A stretch of DNA of 64,000 bases from Clitopilus passeckerianus (Eukaryota; Basidiomycota; Agaricomycetes; Agaricales; Entolomataceae): NCBI GenBank assembly GCA_944990035.1, contig CALYLX010000150.1, positions 930,001-994,000 on the forward strand, in the 5' to 3' direction. Position numbers and translations under genes: made by a program. Positions 46,327-58,924 of this stretch are shown one piece after another (position 1 is the stretch's first letter; every line of letters begins with the position of its first letter). A model generated the notes under the pieces. The model ran no database searches. It had not been told where the DNA came from and saw nothing but the letters and a program-made list of their open reading frames with translations.

Positions 46327-49300
46327 TCAGTTGCCCTGTGTATGGACAGATGCATTCGACCGGGCTGAATGGGCGATCTTTCTAATCCTATCCTTTTCCG
46401 CTTCCATATGCTGTTTAAGCATGCCATCGAGCTTCTTGAGATCGTCATCCTTCTCTCGAGGAGGCCAAGCTGCTGTCGCCGAGACCGTTGAACGACGCTT
46501 GGCAGCGTTGGCAGAAGCGGCATTCAGATGCTGATCAGCTGTAGCAGGCCGATGCTGTTGCGAGTACTTATAGAAATCAAGTGCGCTCGTAGGAGCACCA
46601 TGGCCGGTATCACTTCGGCCGGCACGGTCTGTGAAGAACGGCGCCTTCACAGGGATGTTACCGACAGCTTGCTTGCTGGAAATTGAGGCAGGGCTTGCCG
46701 AGCGAGGTTGAAGGTTCGAGTGACTTCCGTTTGATAGTCGGCCTGGGCCGTAAATACTTGTAGACCCAGAAGCATTAGACATTGTCCGTGCTCGAGGATC
46801 TGCATAAGGATGGAAAGGAGGGGGTAATGGCTGAGCATAATCGTCATCCATATCATCCTCGCTTTCACTTGAGGACGATTCCAGCTCGTCCATAGCATTA
46901 GGTTGTGATTGAATAGAATCAAAGAACGAAGTAGGTGAAGCAGGTACAGGCGAATGGAGGCCGCCAGGAATATCAGTTGTGGGTATCTCCAAGGAAAGTG
47001 GGACGGGTGCCCTTGACTCCAATTCGCGTGCAGGAGGTAAGGGCGGAGAGGTGGGCTCAGGAGCCATAATAAGGAGCGTAGTATCGTCGGTAAGTGGTGT
47101 AGCCCGACGTCGAGGTTCTGAGAATGTAGAACCGGATGCTTGAGGTTTCAGGGATTTAATAGATTGAAAAGGTGGTCGGCGAGGAGCAGGCGAAAGAGGG
47201 GTGAAACCGAAAGAGGACGACACCCTCGGGGGAGGAGAAGTAGTTGATTGTCGAGGATGAGAGTGATCATAGGAGGTGAACGTATGTTCAGGGTCGTGAG
47301 GGGAGTGAATGAGTTCTGTGGACTCATTTGGCAGCGGTGCACTTTGGAAGGCTGAACTGGTTGGTGAGGGCTGGGAATACTCAGAGAGTGAGGCCCGAGA
47401 CACGGCCCCGTCGAAGGCAGATAATACCATAGAAACCCTTCCATGGCTATTTCCCAAGTGACTCTCGTCGTACGATATGCGAGAGTCCGTTCTGTGGCTC
47501 CTTGCGTCGTGCATATCCTCAAAGGCTGGGGATGCAGTCAAGTGGCCCGGCGACAACGAACGCAACGAGGAATTTGAAATCGAGAACGACGGTGGTTGTA
47601 ACGAGCCTTGTTGGTGTTCAAACGATTCTGACAACCCGGGTGATGAAGCAGCTTTCCGGAGCGGTGATGGGGGCGGGTAATCAAGCTCACGCTGTCGTCC
47701 ATTTTGAGTGGACGGCTGACCTTGCTGTGGAGCACCATGAAGGGATGTCGGCGTCGGGGGAACCGTATTAACCAAAAATTTACGCGGAGGAGGCGTCAGA
47801 GGTGTCAGAGGCTCCTGAGGAGTTTCGGCTCGTGCAGGTAAATAGCTTTGCCTCAAACTGGTCATTCCAGAGTTGTTAGGATCCTCGACCCTGGCCGAGG
47901 TCAGACTCTTACTCGACTTCCTCGATTTCAAGGAAGGTGGTGGGGACGGATCGGCAATTCTGAGGTCGGCCATAATAGGCTGCGCAAAAATGGGTGTCGG
48001 AGAGGCAGGCGTGGGGGATGAAGGAGCCGGAGACATCGCAGAGGAGAGAGAAGTGGGTGACGATATTCTGGGCGAAGCGGCTGCTCTCGGGCTGGCCAGA
48101 GGGGTAGAGGAGGCACCAGCGTTCGAAAATGAGAAATCGACCGAAGTATTCAAATTATCCAGGGAGTGGTGGACTGCTTGGTGCAGTAGGGCGGTTCGCC
48201 AATCATGCACCGGATTCGTAGACGGATCTGGACTTCGTGGTGGAGGAAGACGATCTGCAAGGAGGGCCGCACCAACAGAGTCTTGGACCCCAAGACCGCG
48301 CATAGCTGAGGCTTGAACTGCGAATGGATATGTCGAAGACATGAGGGGAACATCAACCGCATCGGTTGGATCAATGACCTCGTTCGGTTTATTGTCCCGA
48401 GGGCTCTCTTGTTCGCGCCGCAACGTCCTAGATTTCAAATCTTTCTCGGCTTGCTTAGCTGCCAAAGCCAGATCCTCCATCTTTTCGCGAACTACGACTA
48501 CTCGGCCAGTTCGAAGAGCAGGATTGGAAGGTCTTCTTGAAGCTTGAGAGGAAAGTCGAGGGGTATCATCGCGGATAGTTTTGATAGAGTCAGATGCAGT
48601 CCGTAAGGCGGGCTTCTGTGGTGCGGCCGAATTTGGGGATGAAGGTTTCGATTTGTTTTTCCCTCGAAACAGGTCCAAAAAATTGGGCGTTGCGGACCGA
48701 GAGGGTTTCTTGTTGGCATTCGGGTTGGCCGCTGCTAGTTCGGCAAGGCTGGGTTTCGTGTGAGCGGGTGGCAGGAAGTAACTATTCTTCACCAGCAACT
48801 GAAGCCTGTACGAGACGTCGTCGGCGTCAAACCCAGGCGGTTCAACTATCTCGGGTTCAAACAAATGTGTATCAACGGAAGGCTCTGTATGGTGTATGGA
48901 CTGGGGAGATAAAGGCGTCTCCGGTTCTGAGGTCGTCGTAGTCGACAGGGGATACAACGATGACGACGTGCCAGAAACTTGAGTCCACATAGAGTCCCTT
49001 GCACGGGGAGCGGACGCGTCAATCCGCGCCAGTTCTGGATGACGAGAAAAGGCAGAAGGGGAGGAGTAGGTTGAGCGGCGGTTGGGAGTATCTGGAGACC
49101 TGAGGTCTTGCTAGACTAAAAGCCAGAACATATGTTTACTAGAACGTTGTTGAGAAAATAGAGACGTACCTTCACGGTTGTCGAAGATGGGTTTCGCAGA
49201 TTGGACAACCCTGAAGTTTCCTCTAGTAGACCTGTGTATGCGTTGCCATCTACTTCGCCGTCAGCCTGAGGGTTTGCTGTTGGTCCAACCATGGTCGGCT

Positions 49301-49589
49301 CAGGTGTAGGCCGGGGTGTATCGTCCTTTAGGCCAGAGGGGGCTCCAGTAGGCGACTCTAATGGCTCTCTAGCATAAGATTTGTCAAGGAAGGGAAGGTC
49401 AGGGGCTTGCTCGGCCGCTGGTGTTTTACTGGGCGGGGCTGGAGTTCCCGTCACAGTTCTTGACCGAGCCCTGGTCCTTGGTCGCCTGCTGAGCCCAAAG
49501 CCACTGGTAACACTAGAAGCGTCGCTCTCTACAGAGCGAAGAGAATCTTGTCGCTGTGCTACCCGGCCGTCGACCTGAGTGGCGGCCAT
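46327..49589 (-). CDS. Large Ser/Pro-rich disordered protein, function unknown
   Basis: A first exon from the ATG at 49589 (MAATQVDGRVAQRQDSLRS) joins over an intron near 49095-49169 to one huge exon (to 46327), for about 1,060 residues. The sequence is dominated by Ser, Pro, Thr and Arg, with many SP/TP sites that suit proline-directed kinases. A possible folded part lies near 48700-48830 (DDVSYRLQLLVKNSYFLPP). A short coiled coil ends the protein (LKKLDGMLKQHMEAEKDRIR). It resembles the cortical or polarity scaffolds of filamentous fungi in composition only; I do not recognise the family. The unusual exon size and the absence of frame problems set it apart from its neighbours. Confidence 0.72.
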
Positions 49590-49765
49590 CGTGGAAGTCA
49601 CTGAGGGACAAGACCAGCAACGGAGGTTTTACCGCAACAGAATTTACCAGCTACCGAATGGAGGTAAAACTAGCTTATATAATCGGTGAGAACATATCGT
49701 GCATCGTGGCGCGTCGCCAGCTTCAAGCTTAAGCGTTCCTTGAGGTGCCTCACAACAGTCCCAAT

Positions 49766-50404
49766 ATGCCTTTAACAGATTGGCTAGCTTGTAGGTGTTA
49801 CGGACGTTCTGATATACTTACTGAGCTAACAAACATCACCCAGATCTCCCTCAGACCGAAGGATACCTCGCCTACTGGCAGCTCTTCATCGCGACTACTG
49901 CTGTTTTCAATTCGGTTCAAAATCTCACAACACTGAAGCTGACACGGAGAATTTACAATGTTAACCCTGCGAATGGTAAACGGACATTCGTACTCTCGCG
50001 TATCTCCCTTGTTTGACGCGTCTTTCGCGCAGTAACTCCTCTTTCTGCCCGAACATTTGCCATATGGACGCTGACAGCAGCTATGGTGCGTGGCTATGCT
50101 GCCTACAATATTCATGACAAAAAGTATGTCCTCCAGCAAATATATGTTATCTTCTGGAGCTCATGACATTGTTGTCAGCATCTATGACATGGCCATGTTC
50201 ACGTACCTATTTGCCTTCGGTCATTTCTCGTCCGAGTTCTTCATCTATCGTTCCGCCACGATAAACCCTGGTATAATTGCACCGTTCATTGTATCCAGTG
50301 AGTTCTCCCATTGTCTAGCCATTTTCAGAAATACTGAGCAGGTTCATACAGCATCTTCCCTCATCTGGATGTTCAACCAGTACGACTTTTATACCAAGGC
50401 TTGA
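49766..50404 (+). CDS. erg28: Ergosterol biosynthesis protein 28 (Erg28)
   Basis: Erg28 is an ER membrane scaffold that holds the C-4 demethylation enzymes (Erg25, Erg26, Erg27) together. Five short exons give about 150 residues: MPLTDWLA, then GYLAYWQLFIATTAVFNSVQ and TLKLTRRIYNV. The next exons give LSARTFAIWTLTAAMVRGYA and YDMAMFTYLFAFGHFSSEFF, then IYRSATINPGIIAPFIVS and SLIWMFNQYDFYTKA. These are the four membrane helices and the conserved FGHFxSEFxxYR signature. The divergent start of the large disordered gene lies 176 nt away, implying a shared promoter region. Confidence 0.93.
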
Positions 50405-52955
50405 GTCGTGCTTCCGCCCGTCTATTAGTAACACCTAAAATATACGAGATGTCACGATCTGCCTCGCCAATGACACTTGCCAAGCGGCTCGAGAATTTGA
50501 TAACCTTCCACACTGTTCGAATGACACGCTGCTTACTATCAATTGCATCAAGGCAGATTCGATCAAATATCAAACGCAAAAACTCGTCATAATTCAACAA
50601 TGTGAACACTGGAGCTCAAGTTGGATAGTTTGTATGTCCGCAGTAGCGAACGCCAATATCAAATGAAAATCCTGGTGCTCCGGGGCTTGTGACGCTAGAT
50701 GCTGTAGAAAACGAGTCGGGCGAGCATCAATCCCTTTTCTCTGGCGGCACGTACACGGGGACCAACGCAACGGCACTGAGGTTTCCGAGGAGGTAGAAAG
50801 ATGTTCTACCTCGCAAGACTGCATTTCCCAAATTGTGTTAGGGGTGCGAACCTGCACAGGTGTATTCATTCCATTTTACCTTGCATGAACGCACGTTACC
50901 CTGGCATTACAGGGTGTCGTTTTCCCATCCATGGCGGTAAAGTGGGTATGATTCACATAGATGCACCCAATCGAAGCTTCTTGAAATGCAAGGCACGACC
51001 GTTTGCAGAAGCCCGGGAAGTGCGGTGTAGAAGTGCCTCAACCTGCGTCGGTGCGTCATGAGACTGAGGCTTCGTGCCCTGAGAAGGGCGGCCAAAGCCC
51101 TTCTCTTTGCACCCCGAACTTCTTTGCTGTCTCGCGACAACAAGGCCCCGATAACACCGAGCAGTATTCATCTGTTTTCATTTACCATCGGCCGATGGCC
51201 ACCCTGCATCGTGCAGGCGCTTGAGGTAATTTTAGGGGGGCCGGATCTTGAGTTGCATCCGCGAAATGGAATTACGAAAAGTTGTCGCTAATGCAAGCGG
51301 TTAAAACGCGGTTACTACATTCAGCAGGATCATGAGGGTATTTTCGAGGGTGGCAGACGTGAGTTGCTCATGCCATTGCCAGTGCTCGGATTGGTCGTAG
51401 ATCTAAGGCGAGCATTTCGAGGGGAGGCAACCATTGCAGGGGTAGCTTCGCAGGCTTATGCTCGGAGGATTAGCAGGAAGACCGTTGTTGAATGTAAGGG
51501 ACCTTCTCGGTCAGAAGAGTCACTGATACCTGGAACGCAGGAGGAGAATGCATTCAATTCGTTGGACACAAATAGACGTAAATTCGTCAAGCACGTTCCC
51601 AGAGTCGAGCCAAAGGCAACAAACGTTCAGTGACTACGCGGCCAATGAGCGAGAACGTAACGGATATAGGTGGCACCTCCCTTTGAAGGCTAGGCCTCCG
51701 AAACAATGAATGACGATGGTCCTTTGTGATGAAAAGGAGATGTAGACATCTGACGAGCCTGGAAGGTTCTGGGCAGATATTCTTAACTTGTATCCGACAG
51801 CCGCGGTATGTGAAATGTCGCCATTTCTTCCGTGTAACACTGTAGCACGACGTATAACCGCCGGCACATGGCGGCAGTAATGCATGCCTCATGTGGGTAG
51901 TGAACTCGAGAAGGAGCCATATGATATAATTATTGTCCAATCAGGGACATCTTTTCAAAGGAAGTCCAAGATCCCCAAGTTTCTGTAAAGCAGTGCCAGT
52001 AACCATAAGAGGATTTCATTTCAAAACCACGCTGGGTTTTCAAGATCCGGGAGAGGACCTGGTTGGAACGCAGTGTCGCCGTGTGTGAGTCTCCAGACGT
52101 TGGGCCAATCGGTCATTTAGGTTGCATAAGGGTCGCGTGGTGAGATTTTACGACATACAGACTCCAGAGGTTGTTGCTACTATTTTTACAACTTTGGCAG
52201 ATGGCAAGAGGAAGAACAGAAGCTTGAACACGGCAGATGGCATCCCCCACAAAGCTTGAACGACAGATGCGCTGAGAAGCACCCAATGGCTAGATCACAA
52301 GAGTAGGTCATATGGCGCTAGAATGGCAACATCCCGGTCTCGACGAATCAACAAATAACGTTAATGGCTCCCGCATTCCTGCATATACCGGGATCATGTC
52401 CCATCGTCAACCGCCTGTCATCGATCGGTCCGACCGACTCTCGGAAATAATAATTTAACAAACAGCCTGCCCCCACGTTTGGCAGAGTTTTTCTTTGGTT
52501 CCGCGTAAGATTAGAGGTCATTTCCTGATCGTGTTGCGGGGTCGCCAAGTCATCTGAAGTGTTTTAGGCCTTACGAAGCTTCATCTTCCTGCGAACAAGC
52601 ATTTTTGAGGCCCAGAGCCGCCGCTTAGTAAAAGTTAATTCTCGGGCCTTCGATGTGTTTCTACGGTTTTGATCCATGGATTGTGCTGGATAACGCAAAA
52701 CAAATACAACCCACATTGTACTCAATGAGCTTCCTAGATATAAATACACCTACAGGGGCATGCCGAAGGCGAAGGAGGTGAAGGAAGTTGTGTTGAATTC
52801 TAGCCGAAAGAAGTCATCAAGTTCAGGGTCGCATGCCTTGGCTTACTATAAAAGGAAATTACCCCTGGAATTCCTCTATTTCTCCGCAAAACGTGACATA
52901 AATGCCATTTACCTAAGCCGAGATCCGACATGTATATAACCCGACCGTGTCCTTC
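50405..52955. other. 2.5 kb gene-poor stretch
   Basis: No frame on either strand has family features or coherent splice sites. Short direct repeats occur around 52190-52270 (GCAGATGGCA and AGCTTGAACACGGC/AGCTTGAACGACAG). I see no terminal inverted repeats, transposase motifs or RNA gene. The last 120 nt contain the candidate TATA box of the F-box gene. This may be a decayed element or a long non-coding region. Confidence 0.4.
52847..52855 (+). promoter_or_regulatory. Candidate TATA box of the F-box gene
   Basis: TATAAAAGG lies about 100 nt before the ATG at 52956. It is a close match to the eukaryotic TATA consensus and is well placed for a short leader. Confidence 0.5.
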
Positions 52956-55428
52956 ATGCCGAAAATCACTGACAAGGCCGTGCATCGTCTTGACATGCAG
53001 ACATCCGCCACTATCCATTATCCTCCTGACTTGATTTCTTTGATCTGTGCATACGTTTATTCGTCGTGCTTACTCCCTGAACAACCGTCTCTTGACCCGC
53101 TCCTCGCTTGCGGTGATGGAATACCGACTGCATCACCCGCTGCATTCCCAGCTGGTTATTGGCCTGAACCGGTCGCTAGACGCACTCTAGCCAATCTTTG
53201 TCTCGTCAACCACGCATGGTATGAGGCTGCTAAACCATGGTTGTGGACTAAGTGAGTTAATTTTCAACCTATGACTCGAATCCGTTACTCATTCTCATCG
53301 GCCTTAGGCTTGAGGTACGCCTGCCCCGCACATGGCTCTCCTTAGTGGAGGAAATTGCCTGGGACTACAACGAAATATCTGTAGATACCGTCATGGGTGA
53401 TACCATCAAGGCAGTAGCCAAAGTCGCTGCCCGGGCACGTTCTGCTAGCCCAGGAGCCCACCTTTGCCTAGACGAAGAGCTCCAACTGGAAGAAGATCTT
53501 CTCGAATCCATGGCCGAACCCGATGGCGGTGTCCCCGCGGAACTTCTCACTCCTGCAGTCTCCCGTGACCCCAGTCCACGGCGCCTACGCTCTCAGAGCA
53601 AAAGTCCAGCCCGTTGGAAACTTATGCGCTCCTTGAGTGACGCCATGCAGAATGTTATGGAGCAGCAACAGCCTGGATTGTATCGTGAGTTGGTCATCTT
53701 CATGTCATGCCCAGCGATCAAACTGTGGCGCTAACATTTTCAATGGCAGTACCTGCACCATCTGACCCACGTCCTGGTCGACATGTTAGGCATCTCGACT
53801 TCAACCACTTCCGAACCATAGGCATGCGCCGATCGGTAGAAGAAGGCGTCAACAGTCGTTTCGTCACTGGCGAACGTGTCCAAGCTGTGTTGAAGGTTCG
53901 CCCTGATTTGTTCAATTCCCCCATTTCCGTGCTAATCATTCCCATAATAGGAAATGCCCAATTTGACGGCGTTCGGAGCGACGGAATATATGGATGGTGC
54001 TCTCACTTTGCCTGTCTTGAACGAGATCTTTCTTAGAGGCAGTGATTCACGCCCCCGTGGTCGACCTTCTCGTGGCCGTAGCCTCACGGTTGATGTCCAA
54101 GAGGCTGCTGATGAAGAAGACAGTGAACGCAGGCGTGAGTGTAAGCCATTGGAGGCTGTCGACCTCACAGGTTGTGTTAGTGCTGTCTTCGTGAACGCGT
54201 TGACAGAGTTCGTAAACGCCCACCTCATTCCACATACAGACAACGATTCGGGAGATGAGGATAGTCGTGAAGGCCGTCGTTCTCGTTTCGTACGTTTCCA
54301 GGAGGAGCCTCTTACCTTCCCTGGATTGCAACGTCTCGGTCTACGCGGAGTCAAATCCATTCTTCCTCGTATTCTGACACCCTTTGTCCTCGCTTTTCCT
54401 TCTCTCACCCATCTTGATCTTTCTGGGACACGCGTTACGCCTGATCTCCTCGACGCTTTAGGTGATTCTGGCACTGTTTCCTTGCGTTCAGTTGCTCTCG
54501 CCAGGTGCATACGACTCACTAGCGCTAGCATCAAGGAATTCCTCGTCAGTTCCTCCGCCACTGCCCGCCTTCAAGAGCTCAACCTATACGGCGATCCAAC
54601 CTTCCCCTCCCCCCTCACTGAAGCAGACCTTCGTGATATCGTCAGTCAAGCGCCGTGTTTCCTTAGCGGAGACCTTGTGTACCTTGATCTCTCGAGTGCA
54701 CCTGTGACGAAAGATATCCTCCTTAACGCTTGCCGCCCGCAGATGAAGCTCCGGTCCCTCGGCCTGTCGCATATCCCCAATCTCGAGCTTAAAGCGATTG
54801 CCGAATTCATCAAGACGAAGGCCTCCAACGTCGAAATCCTCTCATTGATCTCTACCTCCCCCGAGTTGGCTTGTGGCCTGCGTACTGGACTGGCTGACGG
54901 CGTTGGCGGATCTGCGAGACAGTCAACGAGCGCTTTGCACACACATCTTATCCGACCGCTCTGCACACCGCCGTTTTCGTTTAGCCTGACTGCGCCGGCG
55001 GCAGCACCGCAAGCTCCCCTACTCGCCTCCGCGTTATTGAGTTGTCCAATGTTATGCTCGGAGCACTCGGTGCCGGTGCTGGTGCATGGCGGATCATCAA
55101 GAGCAAGGGTGGCCGTGGATGGTATGTTGACACGGCTAGTGGATGGGTTGCAGAGGCGGGTTCTGGTGAAGGCAGTGTTCTGAAGAGAGATTTACCCGCG
55201 CAACATCCGTACAGACGGGAGCTAGAAAACTTGTCCGATGCTAATGGCAATGTGAGCAGTGGCATTGGTTGGCATGCGAGGAAGATGGAGGTTAGTTATA
55301 TTTGTTGATGGGATGTTTGAATCGTCGGTGTCTGATCGTTTCCCTTTCATCAGGTGTTGCATGGACACGGGATGCTAGGTCGTGAAGATGGTCTGTACGG
55401 TGCTGTCTCGTTTGCCTATCAAGGGTAG
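52956..55428 (+). CDS. F-box/leucine-rich-repeat-like protein
   Basis: The N-terminus (YPPDLISLICAYVY, then LANLCLVNHAWYEAAKPWLW) is a degenerate F-box that could recruit a protein to the SCF ubiquitin ligase. A Ser/Arg/Pro-rich linker follows. The second half has LRR-like segments: LEAVDLTGCVSAVFVNALTE, LQRLGLRGVKSI, LTHLDLSGTRVTPDLLDAL, LQELNLYGDPTF, LVYLDLSSAPVTKDILLNAC and LRSLGLSHIPNLELKAIAEF. The C-terminal block (ALGAGAGAWRIIKSKGGRGW, YVDTASGWV, then HGMLGREDGLYG) is reached only if one base is added in the C4 run at 55016-55019. Without it the frame goes on in another register and stops at 55183. The ATG at 52956 was chosen; the Met at 52995 is also possible. The degradation substrate is unknown. 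Confidence 0.8.
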
Positions 55429-56059
55429 GGACGGGTTGGGGTCATTGAGTCGGCCATCTTCCGAACGCATTCAAAAGGACTGGTATAAGCGTGTGATATC
55501 TCTCATGTCACTCAAAATGTTGTGTTGTTGGCCCTACAGTCCGTCTTGACTGCACAGCATATCAGTGGACACCCGCTCACCTTTCAAATCTCTTTTTATG
55601 GATATAAGGGACTGGCTACATCTCTTTGATAGATGCGCAACTAGCTGCTGTCCTACCGAATTGTTACGTCTTAGCTCATGTTTTTCTCCTTGTCTTCTGG
55701 GGTTTATTGTTGGGTCTTTTATTTCATGTTATCTTTGTTTTTACTGCATAGCACTTGTATACACAACTGTTACTTAGTATAATGCGGCAATAATAGCAAC
55801 CATCTACTCGTTATAATCAAACCTTGTCTACGGAAATTGTGGTTAGTTTAGTGGGAATAGGTGTACAGATCTGAATAGCACGAGTTGGCGGTGCAGTACG
55901 CAGTCCCCTAATTCGGATAGTCGGATAGTGGCCATGTGGGAGCGTCCGAATCCCGATGGCTGTGTTTCCTGTGGTGTGAACAACATTAAATATTCGAAGC
56001 TGATCATTAACTGACGCTCACACTACATTCCACACCCTTTCATTGTTGAGCAGGACAAC
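55429..56059. other. Intergenic region
   Basis: AT-rich with T-rich stretches at 55650-55750. A short ORF here (55565-55777) lacks support. Holds the F-box 3' UTR and the promoter of the exchanger gene. Confidence 0.35.
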
Positions 56060-58839
56060 ATGGCAGAAGACAAGCCAATATGTGAGTTGCATAAGTAGTC
56101 TTTAAACAGATAGCCTGACTTGTAAATAGTTTCGCCCAAGCTCGTCTCAAGCCCAGACGCTGGGAACACAGATTTTGAGCCCACCAGAACAGCATCACCG
56201 AAGCCAGACGTGGATCTCCACCAGGCATTTCGTCGTAGAACTACGTTCGCAAGCACGCCACCAGAAAGTAGGAGAAACACCCAACCACGTTCAGCCACGG
56301 GCCAGAGTCGTAATTCGCATAGAACGCTCTCATTGAAGAGCATGTTGACCCCTTCGAGGAAAGTTGGAGATGCGCCGGGCGTGTTGCAAAGTCTCAGAGC
56401 GTTCTTTTTCTCATCATGTAAGGTAGACATAAAGCTCTTATATAGCTTTGCTGATCCTTGGCAGGGCTAAATGTACTCCTTGTCTGCGTACCCATTTCGG
56501 TCTGAAATCTCTCGTCTTCAACTTGGCTGGGCTTGGCTGATGACAACATCTGATTTTCTACTACAGTGGGCTCTTAACTGGGCCCTTCCTCATTCAAACC
56601 AGAATAGGGACGTCGCAGTCTTCACCGGTAACTCACTTTTACCTTCAAGATGGAGCAGTTTCGTGAACCACATTTTTGTAGTCTCGTTCTTGGCAATCAT
56701 TCCTTTGGCAAAAGTACGAGATATCCCCATTTCTATGTTCCTCTAAGACTTATTGGCGGAATCCAGCTCCTAGGTGTAGCCACTGATGAACTCTCAATGC
56801 GTGTCGGTCAGACGTTGGCTGGTCTCATCAATGCTACTTTGGTAAGAATCTCCTCTCCCACATCCTCCAGCGCAGTTTACCGATTTCTCACCGATTTCTC
56901 ACCGATTTCTAGGGGAATGCGTAAGTCTATCCAACCAGACCTGCAAACGTTCGCCTACTGACCGCTTCCGTGACGCAGTGTGGAGCTCATCGTCGCCGTA
57001 AGTCCCGTCGCTCTGACCTCGTGCTGTGGCGTCTTCCCTGACCTCATTCGTCCTTCAGATTATCGCTTTGATAAAATGCGAGCTCCAGGTCGTGCAGTCT
57101 TCATGTCCGTTTCCGCTTGCTCCTATTTTCGATAGACCTCGTGGACTAAATTTTTCATTCTAGTGGTCGGATCTATTCTGAGCAATCTATGTAAGTCGCC
57201 CGACACGGCGCTTTTTGTTTCAAAACCATGCGGAGTCTAATGCATGCGGTTTTAGTGCTCGTTCTGGGAATGTGTTTCTTCTGCGGTGGTTTGAAATATT
57301 CGGAACAGGGCTTTGGACAGAGTACGCGCCAGTTCGTTTGGTTCGGGGCAAGAATCATTCTGACATTTTCCTAGGCGCTGCCCAGGTCAATTCCTCCCTA
57401 TTGACCATCAGCGTCATCGCAGTACTCTTGCCCGCTGCTTTCGACATTAAGTTCAACAAAACCTCTGCGGACGACGCTACCGAAGCTCATTATATTTTGG
57501 CTGTCAGCCACGCTGTATGTTGGACTTCGTACACCTACACATGTCGCTAATGTTCATCTCCCTCAGGTTGCAATCCTGCTACTCGTCAGTAAGCGACTCC
57601 CACATGTATATATTACCTGCGAAAACTCACCATACTATGTAGTGTATGCCGCATTCCTGACCTTCCAGCTCTACTCCCACGCCAATCTCTACGAGGATGC
57701 TGCTATTATCGCGTCGGTCCGGTACAAGCCCAAAAAGTCAAAGAAGAAGGTGGATGACCCTGAAAAGGCGGAGGCCAACGGTACCAGTCCCATAGACCCA
57801 GTGACGCCTGACAGCCACACCGTGAACGGCGACGTCCCAAGTGAAACGTCGTCAACCGGCGCTGAGGAAGAGGAAGAGGTCCCAACTATGAACCTTGCAA
57901 CAACCATTGCTATGTTGGTCTTCGTCACGGTTGTATGTGTCTCTCCTTGTCGCAGGCGTCATACCTTTGGATTAATGGCGCAAACATTTAGATTATCGCC
58001 GTCACAGCCGAGTGGCTTGTCGGTTCCATTGATGGGCTCGTTCAGGGAGGAAAAATCAGCAAAGAGTTTGTCGGCCTCATTCTCCTTCCCATTGTTGGAA
58101 ATGCAGCAGGCATGTTACTATAACAAGTATTTATGTTAATTCTGCTGATCACGACGACTTTCAGAGCACCTCACTGCCGTCACTGTATCCGTCAAGGACA
58201 AGCTAACTCTTAGTATTGGAGTCGCTGTTGGCTCGAGTATCGTAAGTATTCAAATTACTCGAAGTTATTCTTCATGCTAATCCATGACATGCAGCAAATT
58301 GCACTCTTTGTCATTCCGTAAGCTTATATTGTTTCTCTCGATCATACTTATATTCATGATTTACTCCCAGTTTCATCGTCACCTTGGCCTGGATTATTGG
58401 CAAGCCCCTGACATTACTTTTCGATCCCTATGAATCTGTCACACTATTCCTCGCAGGTAGGTCTGAGCGAATTCTTGCCTGTTTTTACAATCTAATAAAC
58501 CCCTTCTAGTCTTAACCGTGAACTACACCGTCCAAGACGGCAAGTCAAATTGGCTAGAGGGTGTGATCTTGATGATTCTCTACGTGATACTTGCAGTGAC
58601 TTTCTGGTATTATCCTGGTATGCTATTCCCTCGTCTTTGCAGCAGATCAGGTTGCTAACGGCTGTGTAGGTACCACCAATGAAGAGCTCCCAAGCTTCTT
58701 CAATGTATACCGTGAACAATTTGATATTTATACCCCTCTGTGTATACCCTCATCCGCCTTACACTCCTTTGAACTCGGTTTTGATCAGATATACATTGAA
58801 TGTAGCCTAATACACACTCGTTTATTCCAGACTCCTTGA
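56060..58839 (+). CDS. vcx1: Vacuolar Ca2+/H+ exchanger (CAX/Vcx1 type)
   Basis: The protein pumps cytosolic Ca2+ into the vacuole against protons. Many short exons give about 480 residues. The cytoplasmic N-terminus (KPDVDLHQAFRRRTTFAST) is Ser/Arg-rich and may act as the autoinhibitory segment known in plant CAX. The first alpha repeat is assembled as GNAVELIVAIIALIKCELQ over two introns. The second reads LPIVGNAAEHLTAVTVSVKD. Other helices include SILSNLLLVLGMCFFCGG and SSIQIALFVIPFIVTLAWI. An acidic loop (STGAEEEEEVP) between the halves is typical of fungal Vcx1. One intron (before 56913) contains three tandem copies of an 11-nt unit that carries the acceptor. The C-terminal end to 58839 reads through a region of weak similarity and may be shorter in life. 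Confidence 0.9.
56878..56913 (+). repeat. Three tandem copies of an 11-nt intronic unit
   Basis: CACCGATTTCT repeats about three times (up to CCGATTTCTAG) at the 3' end of the intron before GNAVEL. The last unit supplies the acceptor AG. Slippage could change the spacing between branch point and acceptor. Confidence 0.7.
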
Positions 58840-58924
58840 CTATTTTGATTATATCTTTATCGTGTCCCGGTGTACCTGGAGATCCATTTATTCTACCGAA
58901 TATAATACACGTAGACTCCATTCT

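Noticed and set aside
50594..51633. Cluster of overlapping ORFs of 70-90 codons on both strands
   Set aside because: All are short, overlap each other in several frames and start mostly at non-ATG codons; none carries a motif.
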